From an uncultured Clostridium sp. (GTDB lineage: Bacteria > Bacillota > Clostridia > Lachnospirales > Lachnospiraceae): a stretch of DNA of 64,000 bases. The stretch covers positions 67,441 to 131,440 of the forward strand of contig UPYT01000005.1 of the NCBI GenBank assembly GCA_900538475.1, read 5' to 3'. The notes under the pieces were generated by a model, which saw nothing but the letters and a program-made list of their open reading frames with translations, was not told where the DNA came from and made no database searches. The first letter of the stretch is position 1; the number at the start of each line of letters is the position of its first letter. Positions 44,411 through 53,484 of the stretch are shown one piece after another. The translations under genes were made by a program, and so were the position numbers.

Positions 44411-45389
44411 GATCTTCCTCCCCTTCCCAGCTGCAGTCCCTATACAGGCTGAGCTCCGTTTCTCTTGTTCCCGTTTCCAAAAGATTTCTGGATGTTCTCT
44501 TTCGCCATATAAAGCTCAGTCCCAGTCCTGCTGCAGAAAACAGACTTACATTCAGCCCCAAAAGCCCCAGGGTAATTCCAGCCATAGGATACCCTTGAGC
44601 CAGCAACACTGCCAGCATACCCAGACCAAAAAGAGTTCCGATACCGGCTGCTGCACATAAAGCTGCAAAGAAAATCCAGCCGCAGTTCCAGACAATACGG
44701 GCACAGGCAAAAGCAATCTGTGTGCCATGTCTTATGCACCAGGAGAGACCTGACCAAAGACGTCCGCCCCAGTCAAGCGCCAGATGCCATCCGGCACGCA
44801 AAAGGCGTCCCGCCGTTCTCCAGCCCCATTTGAAACATGAAACTATAAAATATCGCAGCCTCTCAGCGCCCCTGCCAAAGGCCTTCCAAATCATCTCAAG
44901 ACGGGACCCTCCGGGAAACCTTCCAGCGCCAGATAGATTTCCGCCCCTCTCTGCTTTATCCTCCGTGGTTTCCTCTCCATATTCCTTTTCTCCAGTTTTC
45001 TTTCCTGCAAAGCTGCGGAAGCAGTCTCCTGCTTTTCTTCCCTGATTTGCACAAAAATTCCGAAAGCTTACTCCCGCCTTCCGAATATCCGGTCCCCGTT
45101 TCACAGCTTCCCCGGAGCTTCCCTTCTCTGCTCCCATCAGGGTGTACCGCTTCTTCCCAGTGTCTTCCCGAACCGACGCGTAATCTCTCCGTACATGATA
45201 GGCCTCCAGAATCTCTGCAGTCAGCTCCTTTAAATTTCCAAAATCTGCAATTGCTTCCTCCTCAGTCAGCCCTCTCTGCACCTTCATATCAATATGCTGT
45301 TCATATTCTTCCATAATGTCACGCAGCTCTTCCTCCTGAAGAACGGAAAGAGCCTGTTCCAGCTCGCTGATAAATGTCTTCTTATCCAT
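44403..45389 (-). CDS. DUF1700 (HAAS-type) membrane protein
   Basis: A 328-residue protein with the DUF1700 signature at its start (KKTFISELEQALSVLQEEE..., then EEAIADFGNLKELTAEIL near 42-60). A long basic middle region (about 70-210) contains two Cys/Trp-rich parts, and three to four membrane helices follow between about 215 and 310. DUF1700 proteins usually lie with PadR regulators, as here, and are thought to modulate membrane or sigma-factor responses. It overlaps padR by 8 bases and the next gene by 8 bases. The family's role is not firmly known. Confidence 0.86.
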   Translation of the reverse strand: MDKKTFISELEQALSVLQEEELRDIMEEYEQHIDMKVQRGLTEEEAIADFGNLKELTAEILEAYHVRRDYASVREDTGKKRYTLMGAEKGSSGEAVKRGPDIRKAGVSFRNFCANQGRKAGDCFRSFAGKKTGEKEYGEETTEDKAERGGNLSGAGRFPGGSRLEMIWKAFGRGAERLRYFIVSCFKWGWRTAGRLLRAGWHLALDWGGRLWSGLSWCIRHGTQIAFACARIVWNCGWIFFAALCAAAGIGTLFGLGMLAVLLAQGYPMAGITLGLLGLNVSLFSAAGLGLSFIWRKRTSRNLLETGTRETELSLYRDCSWEGEEDHA

Positions 45390-45702
45390 GCCTGCACTCC
45401 TTTAAAAACGCTCCAACCTTTTCTGTCAGCTGATTCCACTCCTGCTCCAGGCTGTCCCTGTAAAGAACGCCTGCTGCCGTCAGGTGATAATATTTTCTCG
45501 GCGGCCCTTCTGTCGATTCCCGCAGATAGGTTTCAAAATAGTGTTCATTGGTCATCCTCTTTAAAAGCGGATAAATCGTGCCTTCATTCACATCCACGAC
45601 CTTCGAAACCTCTTCCACCAGTTCATAGCCATACATATCCTTCTGACGGACTGACTCCAGTACAATCAGCTCCAGAACTCCCTTTTTCAACTGTGCGTTC
45701 AT
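45382..45702 (-). CDS. PadR family transcriptional regulator
   Basis: A 106-residue winged-helix repressor of the short PadR group. MNAQLKKGVLELIVLESV starts the fold; MYGYELVEEVSKVVDVNEGTIYPLLKRM (cited: NEGTIYPLLKRM) is the recognition helix region, near residues 39-50; PPRKYYHLTAAG is the wing. First gene of PadR-DUF1700-unknown protein, all overlapping. Upstream TTGACA-N17-TAATAT forms its promoter (45775-45747 on the minus strand), flanked by two TACTAT repeats that may bind it. Probably represses its own operon. Confidence 0.9.
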   Translation of the reverse strand: MNAQLKKGVLELIVLESVRQKDMYGYELVEEVSKVVDVNEGTIYPLLKRMTNEHYFETYLRESTEGPPRKYYHLTAAGVLYRDSLEQEWNQLTEKVGAFLKECRHG

Positions 45703-45746
45703 CTGCGTACCATGTCCTTCCTGAGTATCCTTATTCTTATAATACT

Positions 45747-45775
45747 ATATTATACCAGCTACTATGTATTGTCAA
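45747..45775 (-). promoter_or_regulatory. Promoter of the padR operon
   Basis: Minus-strand TTGACA (45775-45770), 17-base spacer, TAATAT (45752-45747). Two copies of TACTAT lie across it and may be an operator. Confidence 0.55.
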
Positions 45776-45784
45776 GTACTGGAC

Positions 45785-45836
45785 AAAAAAGAATGTGCCC
45801 AGATATCAATTCAGCCATGCATACCGAGGCACATTT
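45785..45836 (-). terminator. Terminator of the secreted protein gene
   Basis: On the minus strand AATGTGCC (45835-45828) pairs with GGCACATT (45799-45792), followed by CTTTTTT. A second hairpin, GGCTGC-GTCA-GCAGCC, lies between it and the gene. Confidence 0.7.
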
Positions 45837-45886
45837 GCACCGGGATGGGGCTGCGTCAGCAGCCACCTTCCACAAGCGCCTTTTTC

Positions 45887-46555
45887 CTATTCGTTAAACA
45901 GAACCAGCTTCTGTCCCACATTCTCTGCATTGCTCCAGATCAACAGCTCCCGTCCCTCTGCTACATCCGGCAGATACACCATCTGGCGGGTCAGATATGG
46001 AATCACCGGGCACTCTCCCGGAATCTGGTAAGTGGTTCCCTCACTGGAAACCAGAGTCCAGCTGGTATCCTCATTCCAGGTCATGGAATCTACGGTAATA
46101 TACTCCGGCGCCTTAAAATCTGCCGGAATTCCTGCAAGAATCATCTCTGCAGTAGTCTGCGGCGGAAGACTCAATGTCATAGCCGGTCCAATGTAGGCAT
46201 AAATGGTATCTCCCACATGGATATCAGAAAGGCCCACGGGAAGACCGTCCACTGCTCCCAGTACCTTTGTCACCTCATCTGAAATATGAAGCACCATCTC
46301 ACCTTCAAAGGAAACACCAGACTGATTGTTCAGAACGATTCTGTTCTCTTCCACTGATGTCACGGTTCCCCAGATGCGGATCCTCTCCGGAGCGGTCATC
46401 TCTTCCTCACCGGCCGGTCCTCCGGCATTCAGCTCCACTGCGGAACTGCCCACGGTCAGGGTTTGGGACTGGGCAAATGCGCAGATACTTCCTGCTGCTG
46501 TCAATAATCCTATCATGCAAACTGCTGCAGCTGCTTTTTTTGTCTCTCTTCTCAT
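45887..46555 (-). CDS. Exported protein with a small beta-barrel domain of the kind found in copper-amine-oxidase-like proteins
   Basis: A 222-residue protein with a signal peptide (basic start RRETKKAAAAV, core about 8-25, cleavage near FAQS). Residues about 55-150 (WGTVTSVEENRIVLNNQSG, VDGLPVGLSDIHVGDTIYAYIGPAMTLSLPPQTTAE) resemble an OB-like domain often attached to copper amine oxidase N-terminal-like domains in Clostridia and Paenibacillus. No catalytic residue is evident, so a structural or inhibitor-like role outside the cell is likely. The ATG at 46553-46555 has AAAGGAG ten bases upstream; an upstream start adds 13 residues. Monocistronic, with a terminator. No closer assignment made. 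Confidence 0.7.
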   Translation of the reverse strand: MRRETKKAAAAVCMIGLLTAAGSICAFAQSQTLTVGSSAVELNAGGPAGEEEMTAPERIRIWGTVTSVEENRIVLNNQSGVSFEGEMVLHISDEVTKVLGAVDGLPVGLSDIHVGDTIYAYIGPAMTLSLPPQTTAEMILAGIPADFKAPEYITVDSMTWNEDTSWTLVSSEGTTYQIPGECPVIPYLTRQMVYLPDVAEGRELLIWSNAENVGQKLVLFNE

Positions 46556-46751
46556 CTTGATATCGCTCCTTTCTCTATGCCCACAGTATAGCAAAACCGC
46601 CCTCTAATTACTATTGAAATTTACAGAATTTTCTCTTACAGATTTATTACCGGAATGAAAACTGTGATTGATATTTTTTCTCATTTGTAATAAAATTTAG
46701 TACAGTTAATTTTTTCCAAAGACATTACTGATAAGCAAAGGAGCTTTTACT

Positions 46752-47882
46752 ATGGAAAAATCAAAAGTTTATTTTACCAATTTCCGCACTGTTGCCTTCG
46801 GTGACGGACTTCCAACCAAATTAAAAAAGCTTATTAAAAAAGCCGGAATTGAGCAGATCGATATGGATGGCAAATTTGTTGCCATTAAGATGCATTTTGG
46901 AGAACTGGGCAATATCAGCTATCTCCGTCCCAACTACGCCAAGGCTGTTGCTGACGTTGTCAAGGAGCTGGGCGGAAAGCCCTTCCTGACAGACTGCAAC
47001 ACCATGTATCCCGGCAGCCGCAAAAACGCGCTGGAGCACCTGGAATGTGCCTGGGAGAACGGCTTTACTCCCCTTTCTGTAGGCTGTCCTATTCTCATTG
47101 GAGACGGCTTAAAGGGAACTGATGATATTGATGTTCCTGTAAACGGCGGCGAATATGTAAAAAATGCCAAAATCGGCCGTGCTGTTATGGATGCAGATGT
47201 ATTTATCAGCCTGACCCATTTTAAGGGCCATGAAATGACCGGCTTCGGCGGCGCCATCAAAAACATCGGAATGGGCTGCGGCTCCCGTGCCGGTAAGACC
47301 GAGCAGCACTGCAGCGGAAAGCCCCATATTGAAGAGCCTATGTGCCGCGGATGCCGTAAGTGCCAGAAGGAATGCGCCAACGGCGGCCTGATTTTTGATG
47401 AAGCTTCCCGGAAAATGCACGTAGATCAGGAACACTGCGTTGGCTGCGGACGTTGTCTGGGCGCCTGCAATTTCGACGCCATTGTTTTTGACAGCGATGA
47501 TGCCGTAGAGCTTTTAAATTACCGCATGGCAGAGTATGCCAAGGCTGTTGTAGACGGACGCCCCTGCTTCCATATTTCTCTGGTAGTAGATGTCTCCCCC
47601 AACTGCGACTGCCACGGAGAAAACGATGCGCCGATTCTCCCCAACCTGGGAATGTTTGCCTCCTTTGATCCCCTGGCTCTGGATCAGGCCTGTGCCGATG
47701 CCTGTCTGGCCGCAGACCCCATGCCGGGAAGCCAGCTCTCCGATCATCTGGCTGATCCTCATTTCCACGATCACCACGATCATTTCAAAAACTCCACGCC
47801 GGAGTCTGAATGGAAATCCTGTCTGGAGCATGCAGAAAAGATTGGTCTGGGAAGCCGCGACTATGAATTGATTGTTATGTAA
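46752..47882 (+). CDS. DUF362 family 4Fe-4S protein
   Basis: A 376-residue protein with an N-terminal DUF362 domain (about 1-185, including HFGELGNISYLRPNYAK and SLTHFKGHEMTGFGGAIKNIGMG) and two ferredoxin motifs, CRGCRKCQKEC (about 198-208) and CVGCGRCLGAC (about 229-239). It may take part in an electron-transfer or cofactor step; the family has no settled function. A His/Asp-rich stretch near residues 330-345 (ADPHFHDHHDHF) is unusual and may bind metal. It has its own AT-rich upstream region and an AAAGGAG site. A bidirectional terminator separates it from the convergent malQ. Confidence 0.87.
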   Translation: MEKSKVYFTNFRTVAFGDGLPTKLKKLIKKAGIEQIDMDGKFVAIKMHFGELGNISYLRPNYAKAVADVVKELGGKPFLTDCNTMYPGSRKNALEHLECAWENGFTPLSVGCPILIGDGLKGTDDIDVPVNGGEYVKNAKIGRAVMDADVFISLTHFKGHEMTGFGGAIKNIGMGCGSRAGKTEQHCSGKPHIEEPMCRGCRKCQKECANGGLIFDEASRKMHVDQEHCVGCGRCLGACNFDAIVFDSDDAVELLNYRMAEYAKAVVDGRPCFHISLVVDVSPNCDCHGENDAPILPNLGMFASFDPLALDQACADACLAADPMPGSQLSDHLADPHFHDHHDHFKNSTPESEWKSCLEHAEKIGLGSRDYELIVM

Positions 47883-47912
47883 ATTTTTCCCTCCGGCCTG
47901 GCTGGAGAACCA

Positions 47913-47975
47913 AAAAAGGAGCGGGAGCAAACCATTTTTCCATCTGGTTTGCTCTCACCCCGCTTTCAGTTTTTC
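47913..47975. terminator. Bidirectional terminator between DUF362 and malQ
   Basis: AGCGGGAGCAAACCA (47920-47934) pairs with TGGTTTGCTCTC...CCGCT (47945-47964), with T-runs following on both strands. Confidence 0.8.
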
Positions 47976-48010
47976 TGCTTTATTTCCTTCAGGGCAGATT
48001 GCCCCTTCTT

Positions 48011-49513
48011 TTAGTTCCAGTTCATCCTGCCGTAGCGCAGAGTCACAGCATAAATATCCTTCTGCAGTTCCTCAGTTAAATCCCCGTCTCTCAGACGCCA
48101 TTTCCAGTTGATTCCCACCGTAGAAGGCTGATTCATCCGGCACCGGTTATCCAGCCCCATATAATCCTGCATCGGCACCATGCACAGCTGTGCGCGGCTT
48201 CGCATAATCAGGCTGATAAAGGAACGGGGAAGCCGTTTCCCAGGCGTTGCATAATCACAGAGATAATCCCGCGCCAGCCGCTGTTCCTCCGAAGTGATAT
48301 TCTTCCACCAGCCGGCCAGAGTCTCATTGTCATGGGTTCCCGTATAAGCTACAGAATTCTCTGTATAATTATGAGGAAGGTAATCATTGGCACATCCCGA
48401 ATCCCTGGAATCAAAGGCAAACTCCAGAACCTTCATTCCAGGAAAACCACTTTCCTGCACCAGACGGCGAACCGAATCTGTCACATATCCCAGATCCTCT
48501 GCAATTACCTGCTTCTCTCCCAGGGCCTGCTTCACCGCTTCAAACAGTCCAATTCCCGGCCCCTTTTCCCAGTGTCCATTCACAGCCGATTCTTCGCCAA
48601 AGGGAATTGAATAATACTCGTCAAAGCCGCGAAAATGATCAATCCGCACCACATCGTAAAGATGAAAGCAATAGCCAAGCCTGGATATCCACCACTGATA
48701 CCCTGTATTTCTGTGATAATCCCATCGGTAAAGGGGATTTCCCCACAGCTGCCCATCTGCAGAAAATCCATCCGGCGGACAGCCTGCCACTGCGATCGGC
48801 AGGTTATTTTCATCCAACTGAAACAGCTCCGGATGAGCCCAGGTGTCTGCGCTGTCCATAGCCACATAAATCGGAATATCTCCAATCAGCTGAATCCCCT
48901 GGCTGTTGGCGTATTGTTTCAATTGCATCCACTGTTCATAAAATTTAAATTGAAGATACTGTTGAAATTCTATATCAAAATATAATTCCCGCCGATAATA
49001 ATCCATGGCATTATTCCACCGCAAGCGGATATCCTCCGCCCACTCAGTCCAGGGAATTCCCCCAAACCGCTCCTTAACTGCCATAAACAGGGCATAATCT
49101 GCCAACCAGCAGGCATTTTCTTCTACAAAGCTTTGATAGTCCTGATTCTGGCTGATATTGCTGCGCTCATAGGCCTTTCTCAACAGAGGATATCGTCCCA
49201 GATACATCTTCTCATAATCCACGCTGTCCTCACGTTTCCCAAAATCCACAGCGCTGCATTCCTCCTCTGTCAGCACCCCTTCCTCAATCAGCGCCTCCAG
49301 ACTGATAAAATAGGGATTTCCAGCAAAGGTGGAAAAAGACTGATAGGGGGAATCCCCGTAGCTGGTCGGCCCCAGGGGAAGAATCTGCCAGAAGCTCTGT
49401 CCCGCCCCCTTCAGCCAGTCAATAAACATAAACGCGCTTTTTGAAAAACATCCAATTCCATACCTAGAAGGCAGACTGGTAATTGGCAATAAGATTCCTG
49501 CTGATCGGTTCAT
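48011..49513 (-). CDS. malQ: 4-alpha-glucanotransferase (amylomaltase)
   Basis: A 500-residue GH77 enzyme that transfers glucosyl chains between maltodextrins and releases glucose. The catalytic nucleophile Asp is in VVRIDHFRGFDEYYSIP (about residue 300), the general acid Glu in VIAEDLGYVT (about 345) and the stabilising Asp in YTGTHDNETLAGWW (about 400). RSAGILLPITSLPSRYGIG starts the typical fold. It overlaps the endonuclease-like gene by four bases and lies in the PTS-phosphatase-malQ unit, fitting use of maltose or maltodextrin. Standard length. Confidence 0.96.
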   Translation of the reverse strand: MNRSAGILLPITSLPSRYGIGCFSKSAFMFIDWLKGAGQSFWQILPLGPTSYGDSPYQSFSTFAGNPYFISLEALIEEGVLTEEECSAVDFGKREDSVDYEKMYLGRYPLLRKAYERSNISQNQDYQSFVEENACWLADYALFMAVKERFGGIPWTEWAEDIRLRWNNAMDYYRRELYFDIEFQQYLQFKFYEQWMQLKQYANSQGIQLIGDIPIYVAMDSADTWAHPELFQLDENNLPIAVAGCPPDGFSADGQLWGNPLYRWDYHRNTGYQWWISRLGYCFHLYDVVRIDHFRGFDEYYSIPFGEESAVNGHWEKGPGIGLFEAVKQALGEKQVIAEDLGYVTDSVRRLVQESGFPGMKVLEFAFDSRDSGCANDYLPHNYTENSVAYTGTHDNETLAGWWKNITSEEQRLARDYLCDYATPGKRLPRSFISLIMRSRAQLCMVPMQDYMGLDNRCRMNQPSTVGINWKWRLRDGDLTEELQKDIYAVTLRYGRMNWN

Positions 49514-50388
49514 TCTCCATCCTCCCCATTCTCTGTCTCAATGATTACTCCATAATGATCGGAAACCACCGGTTCTCCCTTTCCGCTGCAGATTACCCGA
49601 CTTTCCGCCACTTGAACAGGGCGGCTGCAGAACAGATAATCCAGGCGCATCCCTGTTTCCTTTTTTTCAGCGTCGCAAGGCTTTCTTTCCCTCCACCCGT
49701 CAATCTCCAGACAAGCCGTGATTCCTTCGTCCTTTTTTGCTGCCCTGGCATAGCTGTCCTTCCATCCGCTGCAGCACACCAGGTCATATCCCTGATCGCG
49801 AACCTCTGCAGGGCTGTTAAAATCCCCCATCAGCCAGACTGTATGCTTCTTTTTCCCCGTTTTCTCCAGGGTTTCATTCAGCAATGTCCACTGGTTCAAA
49901 AAAGATTCCTCTCTGTCATCCCACCAGCCCATATGTACGGTGTAAAACCAGGTATGCTTCATGGCTTCTGTCCGGATTCCCAGAACCTTTCTTGTTTTCC
50001 AGTTCTGATAATCCTGGCTGCGGCTGATAAAAAACTGATCGGTTTCTGCAATAGGCGTCCTGCTAAAAAGCGCCAAACCTTCATCATAGAATCCGTATCC
50101 AACCTTTGCCCCTATCCAGGTCCAGGAGCAGCCAAAGCCCCGCTCCTTTAAAAGACCGGCAAGTTTGGCTGCATAATTGCCTCGCCGCACCGGCATAGAT
50201 ACCTCCCGGCACCGGACAAAGCCCTCCAGCTCTTCATCCGGCCACACAGCCTCTGACATGAGCTGGCTAACCTCCTGAAGTGCCAGAATATCCGGCTTTT
50301 CCCTGGCTGCCACATCTGCAAATTCCACAAGCTTCCTCTCATAATCCTTTTCTACAAGACTATGGACATTCATGGTCATCAGCTTCAT
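49510..50388 (-). CDS. Endonuclease/exonuclease/phosphatase family protein
   Basis: A 292-residue protein with the DNase I-like fold. MTMNVHSLVE, ALQEVSQLM (metal-binding Glu), GWWDDREESF, LMGDFNSPAEV and VSDHYGVIIE (final Asp-His) reproduce the metal and catalytic set, though the family includes both nucleases and phosphatases. Its position between a sugar PTS and malQ, overlapping malQ by four bases, suggests a phosphatase or a housekeeping passenger rather than a DNA-repair enzyme; this is inference. The ATG at 50386-50388 is preceded by GAAAGG. Confidence 0.85.
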   Translation of the reverse strand: MKLMTMNVHSLVEKDYERKLVEFADVAAREKPDILALQEVSQLMSEAVWPDEELEGFVRCREVSMPVRRGNYAAKLAGLLKERGFGCSWTWIGAKVGYGFYDEGLALFSRTPIAETDQFFISRSQDYQNWKTRKVLGIRTEAMKHTWFYTVHMGWWDDREESFLNQWTLLNETLEKTGKKKHTVWLMGDFNSPAEVRDQGYDLVCCSGWKDSYARAAKKDEGITACLEIDGWRERKPCDAEKKETGMRLDYLFCSRPVQVAESRVICSGKGEPVVSDHYGVIIETENGEDGE

Positions 50389-50404
50389 AATTTCAGACCT
50401 TTCT

Positions 50405-52108
50405 TTACAAAATATCATTAATATCCGATTTTAACACATCTGCCTTGGGTCCGTAAACTGCCTGAATTCCGTTGTCCTTCCGAATCAATCCCAGGGCACC
50501 CTCTGCCTTCCATGCCGGAAGCTCCGCCACTCTGGACAAATCCTTTACAGTTACTCGAAGCCTTGTCATACAGGCGTCAACTAAAACAATATTCTCACGG
50601 CCTCCTAAGAGCCCAATGATCCGTTCTGCCTGACTCTGACTCTTTTTGCTTCCATCCTCAGCATTTGATGCCTCCTTTTGTGCCGCATCTGCAAAAGAAC
50701 TCTGTCCTGCGTCCTCCTCTCCATTTTCATCTGTGTAATTTCCCAGACGTCCCGGAGTGGCAAAACGGAATTTTCCAATCATCACATAAGCTACAAAATA
50801 CCCGACTGCAAAAAATACGATGACACAAATAACAAAGTGAATCAAATCACCTGCAAGACCAGCCTTTAAAGACATGGGAATTCTTGTGATAAATTCCAGA
50901 TTTCCAAAGGAGTGAAGCCTCAGATCCACAATTCCCGCCATTGCGAAGGCACAGCCCTGCAGAACCGCATAAACGATATACAGCGGCAGCGCGCAGAACA
51001 TAAACATAAATTCCAGCGGCTCTGTTACACCAGTTAAAAATACAGCCAGCACTGTAGATACAAACATGGAACGGTAATTCTGCCGTTTATCCGGCTCTAC
51101 ACTCCGATACATAGCCAGGGCAATCCCCAGTAAAAGCCCCGTAGCTCCAATCATCTGTCCCACTTTAAACCGGGCAGGTGTTACCGTTGTCAGAAGATTT
51201 GTATAGGCTGCCATGTCCCCTGCATCTTTAAAATTAATCAAATCTGTTACCCATGCCAGCCAGAGCGGATCCTGTCCAAATACCTGAGTTCCTGCATTGA
51301 TTCCTGTAGCAATGGTATAGGTTCCTCCAAAAGAAGTATAGTTCATGGGAATCGTCAGCATATGATGAAGCCCAAATGGCAGAAGCAGACGTTCCAGAGT
51401 TCCATACACAAACGGCGCCAGTACCGGAGAGGTCGAAGAGGAACTGGCAATCCACACGCCAAATGCATTGATTCCAGACTGAACCGCCGGCCAGACTACT
51501 GCCAGCACCAGAGAAATCACTACAGACCAGGCAATACAGACCATAGGCACAAACCGCTTTCCATTAAAAAATGCCAGGGCATCCGGAAGCTTGCGGAAAT
51601 TATAGTACTTATTATAAATGACGCCTCCTGCAAATCCGGAAATAATTCCCACAAACACGCCCATATTTAATGCCGGAGCCCCCAGAACAGAAGTAAAATA
51701 TCCGTTTACCAGAATTTCCTGGCCGAACAGCGTATGCGTCACCGCCGCCGGATCATTTAACATATCTGCTGTTACGCCAAAGACAGAGCCTGTAATCTGA
51801 TTAATCAAAATAAAAGAAATCACTGCTGCAAATGCTCCGCCGGCCCGCTCCTTTGCCCAGGAACCGCCAATTGCTACAGCAAACAGAATATGCAGATTGT
51901 TAATAACAGCCCATCCGATATTCTCCATTGTGCTTCCCACAGTCAAAAGAAATGACGCATCTGCGCCGGCCATCTGTACAAGCTTGCCCAGACTGATCAT
52001 CAGTCCCGCCGCCGGCATGACCGCAATCACTGTCATTAATACCTTGCCCAGTTTCTGAAGAAAATCAAAATTAATTTTCCTATGCTTTCCTTCCCTGTTA
52101 CTCTCCAT
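50405..52108 (-). CDS. PTS IICB component, glucose/maltose type
   Basis: A 567-residue sugar permease of the glucose-superfamily PTS. The IIC domain (about 12-440) has about ten membrane helices, with GLMISLGKLVQM at the start and GLHHMLTIPMNYTSFGGTY and GVTEPLEFMFMFCALPLYIVYAVLQG in the middle, the latter the family's ITEP-type motif. A flexible linker of about 50 residues leads to a IIB domain whose phospho-Cys lies in LVDACMTRLRVTV (about 520). There is no IIA domain. MalX-like by organisation: it likely phosphorylates maltose or glucose. It starts the PTS-phosphatase-malQ unit. Confidence 0.9.
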   Translation of the reverse strand: MESNREGKHRKINFDFLQKLGKVLMTVIAVMPAAGLMISLGKLVQMAGADASFLLTVGSTMENIGWAVINNLHILFAVAIGGSWAKERAGGAFAAVISFILINQITGSVFGVTADMLNDPAAVTHTLFGQEILVNGYFTSVLGAPALNMGVFVGIISGFAGGVIYNKYYNFRKLPDALAFFNGKRFVPMVCIAWSVVISLVLAVVWPAVQSGINAFGVWIASSSSTSPVLAPFVYGTLERLLLPFGLHHMLTIPMNYTSFGGTYTIATGINAGTQVFGQDPLWLAWVTDLINFKDAGDMAAYTNLLTTVTPARFKVGQMIGATGLLLGIALAMYRSVEPDKRQNYRSMFVSTVLAVFLTGVTEPLEFMFMFCALPLYIVYAVLQGCAFAMAGIVDLRLHSFGNLEFITRIPMSLKAGLAGDLIHFVICVIVFFAVGYFVAYVMIGKFRFATPGRLGNYTDENGEEDAGQSSFADAAQKEASNAEDGSKKSQSQAERIIGLLGGRENIVLVDACMTRLRVTVKDLSRVAELPAWKAEGALGLIRKDNGIQAVYGPKADVLKSDINDIL

Positions 52109-52140
52109 TGTGAAATCCCCCTTGTTTTCGTTTTGGTGTT

Positions 52141-52212
52141 GTTTGCATTTGTTTGCATTTAATTTGCGTGCTTCATTGCATTAAATATAGATCTGTTGCA
52201 CAAAAATTGCAA
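52141..52212 (-). promoter_or_regulatory. Promoter and repeated TTGCA elements before the PTS gene
   Basis: Minus-strand TTGCAA (52212-52207), 17-base spacer, TATATT (52189-52184). Downstream, in the leader, GTTTGCATTT is repeated exactly twice (52141-52160) with a related third copy and further TGCAA motifs. Such direct repeats suit a regulator, but no regulator gene is adjacent and no antiterminator hairpin was seen. Confidence 0.6.
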
Positions 52213-52450
52213 TAGTTTTTTCCTATTTTTTTCTATTTTCTGCATTTACAACAAATACAGCTCCATATTTTTATCTGTTTTCACTAATGTTTTAACAGTT
52301 TTACTCAAAATCCATGTTTCAAACGCCTTCCCCATGTTCTTTTATGCAATTTTTTGCATAGATTGCGTTTTATTTTCCGGCAATGCCGCTTGTCCCTGGA
52401 ATGCAGAGGAAATCTGCCCTTTCAGAACGGTCTGACAATTCCTGTTTTAC

Positions 52451-52467
52451 AGGACGTAATTTCCTAT
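52451..52467. repeat. Dispersed AGGA/TCCT hairpin, copy 3
   Basis: AGGA-CGTAATT-TCCTAT, identical in loop to the copy at 59015. It adjoins the yitT terminator. Confidence 0.6.
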
Positions 52468-52472
52468 AAAAA

Positions 52473-52534
52473 TAAAAAAACGCGTATAAAACCACGCCTC
52501 ATTTTATCTGCAGCTGTGATTTTATACACGTTTT
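52473..52534 (-). terminator. Terminator of the dctP-rsmH-yitT unit
   Basis: On the minus strand AAAACGTGTATAAAA pairs with TTTTATACGCGTTTT, closed by a 29-base loop and followed by TTTTT at 52479-52473. Confidence 0.75.
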
Positions 52535-52566
52535 CCCTTAGAAGAAGCATTCGCCCCTGTCTCTTT

Positions 52567-53448
52567 CTATCGATAGCGCTTACTCATAGAAAAGCCCCGA
52601 CCGCGCACTTCACTGACACGGCTGACTACCATAAAGCTTTCCGGATCAATGTTGTGAATCAGCTTTTCTACCCGGGGCAACTCCCGATCAGAAATCACAC
52701 TGAGCAGCAGCTGGGTATCCTGTCTCAGATATCCGCTTTCTGCCGAAAGCATGGTCACCCCCCGATCCAGCTTTTTCAGAATTGCCTCCCGAATCTCCTC
52801 CGCCTTCTCGCTTACCACCTTTACCTCTGTTCTTGTTGTTCCCATCAGCATAACCTTATCCAGCACAAGAGTATACGTCAGTACCAGCAGAATTCCATAC
52901 AGAACCTTCTCCGGCGGGTTATAGACAGCCTGGGCCAGAAGAATGCAAAAATCAAACACATACATACTGACTGATACTGGAATCCGGAAAAAATGGTTCA
53001 GCGCCAAAGGGGGAATATCCATTCCTCCCGTGGAAGCGCCTGCGCGAATAACGATTCCCAGGCTGATTCCAATACCAAGTCCGGAAAACACTGTGCATAG
53101 CAAAATATCCTCTGTCAGCACCAGATCGCCAAACAGCTTCTGGAACATTCCCAATGCAGCCGGATAAGCAAAGGTACTGATCACCGTAGTTGCTGCAAAC
53201 TGTCTGCCCAGAATCAGATATCCTGCTATCAGCATAATGACATTAAATACCAGTACAAAGCCGGATACCGGAATGCCAAAGAAATGGTTCACTGCAAGGG
53301 CAATTCCCGTGGTTCCTCCCGTTACCAGTCCGGCCGGCATCAAAAACAGCCGCACTGCAAGGGCATACATGGCATTTCCCGCCACAACCAGAACAACCGG
53401 CCAGATTTTTTTCGCCAGCTTTCCTGCCGGACTCAACTCTTTTTCCAT
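52567..53448 (-). CDS. YitT family membrane protein
   Basis: A 293-residue protein with five or six N-terminal membrane helices (about 15-195) and a C-terminal soluble domain of the DUF2179 type (about 205-280, MLMGTTRTEVKVVSEKAEEIREAIL...VISDRELPRVEKLI). GFVLVFNVIMLIAGYLILG and STGGMDIPPLALNHF near 130 are family-typical. Function of the family is unknown; roles in transport have been suggested. It follows rsmH by 36 bases and is followed by a terminator, so it ends a possible dctP-rsmH-yitT unit. Confidence 0.86.
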   Translation of the reverse strand: MEKELSPAGKLAKKIWPVVLVVAGNAMYALAVRLFLMPAGLVTGGTTGIALAVNHFFGIPVSGFVLVFNVIMLIAGYLILGRQFAATTVISTFAYPAALGMFQKLFGDLVLTEDILLCTVFSGLGIGISLGIVIRAGASTGGMDIPPLALNHFFRIPVSVSMYVFDFCILLAQAVYNPPEKVLYGILLVLTYTLVLDKVMLMGTTRTEVKVVSEKAEEIREAILKKLDRGVTMLSAESGYLRQDTQLLLSVISDRELPRVEKLIHNIDPESFMVVSRVSEVRGRGFSMSKRYR

Positions 53449-53484
53449 GTTTTACAAACCGCCTTTCTTTCCCTCTTTCCAGAC

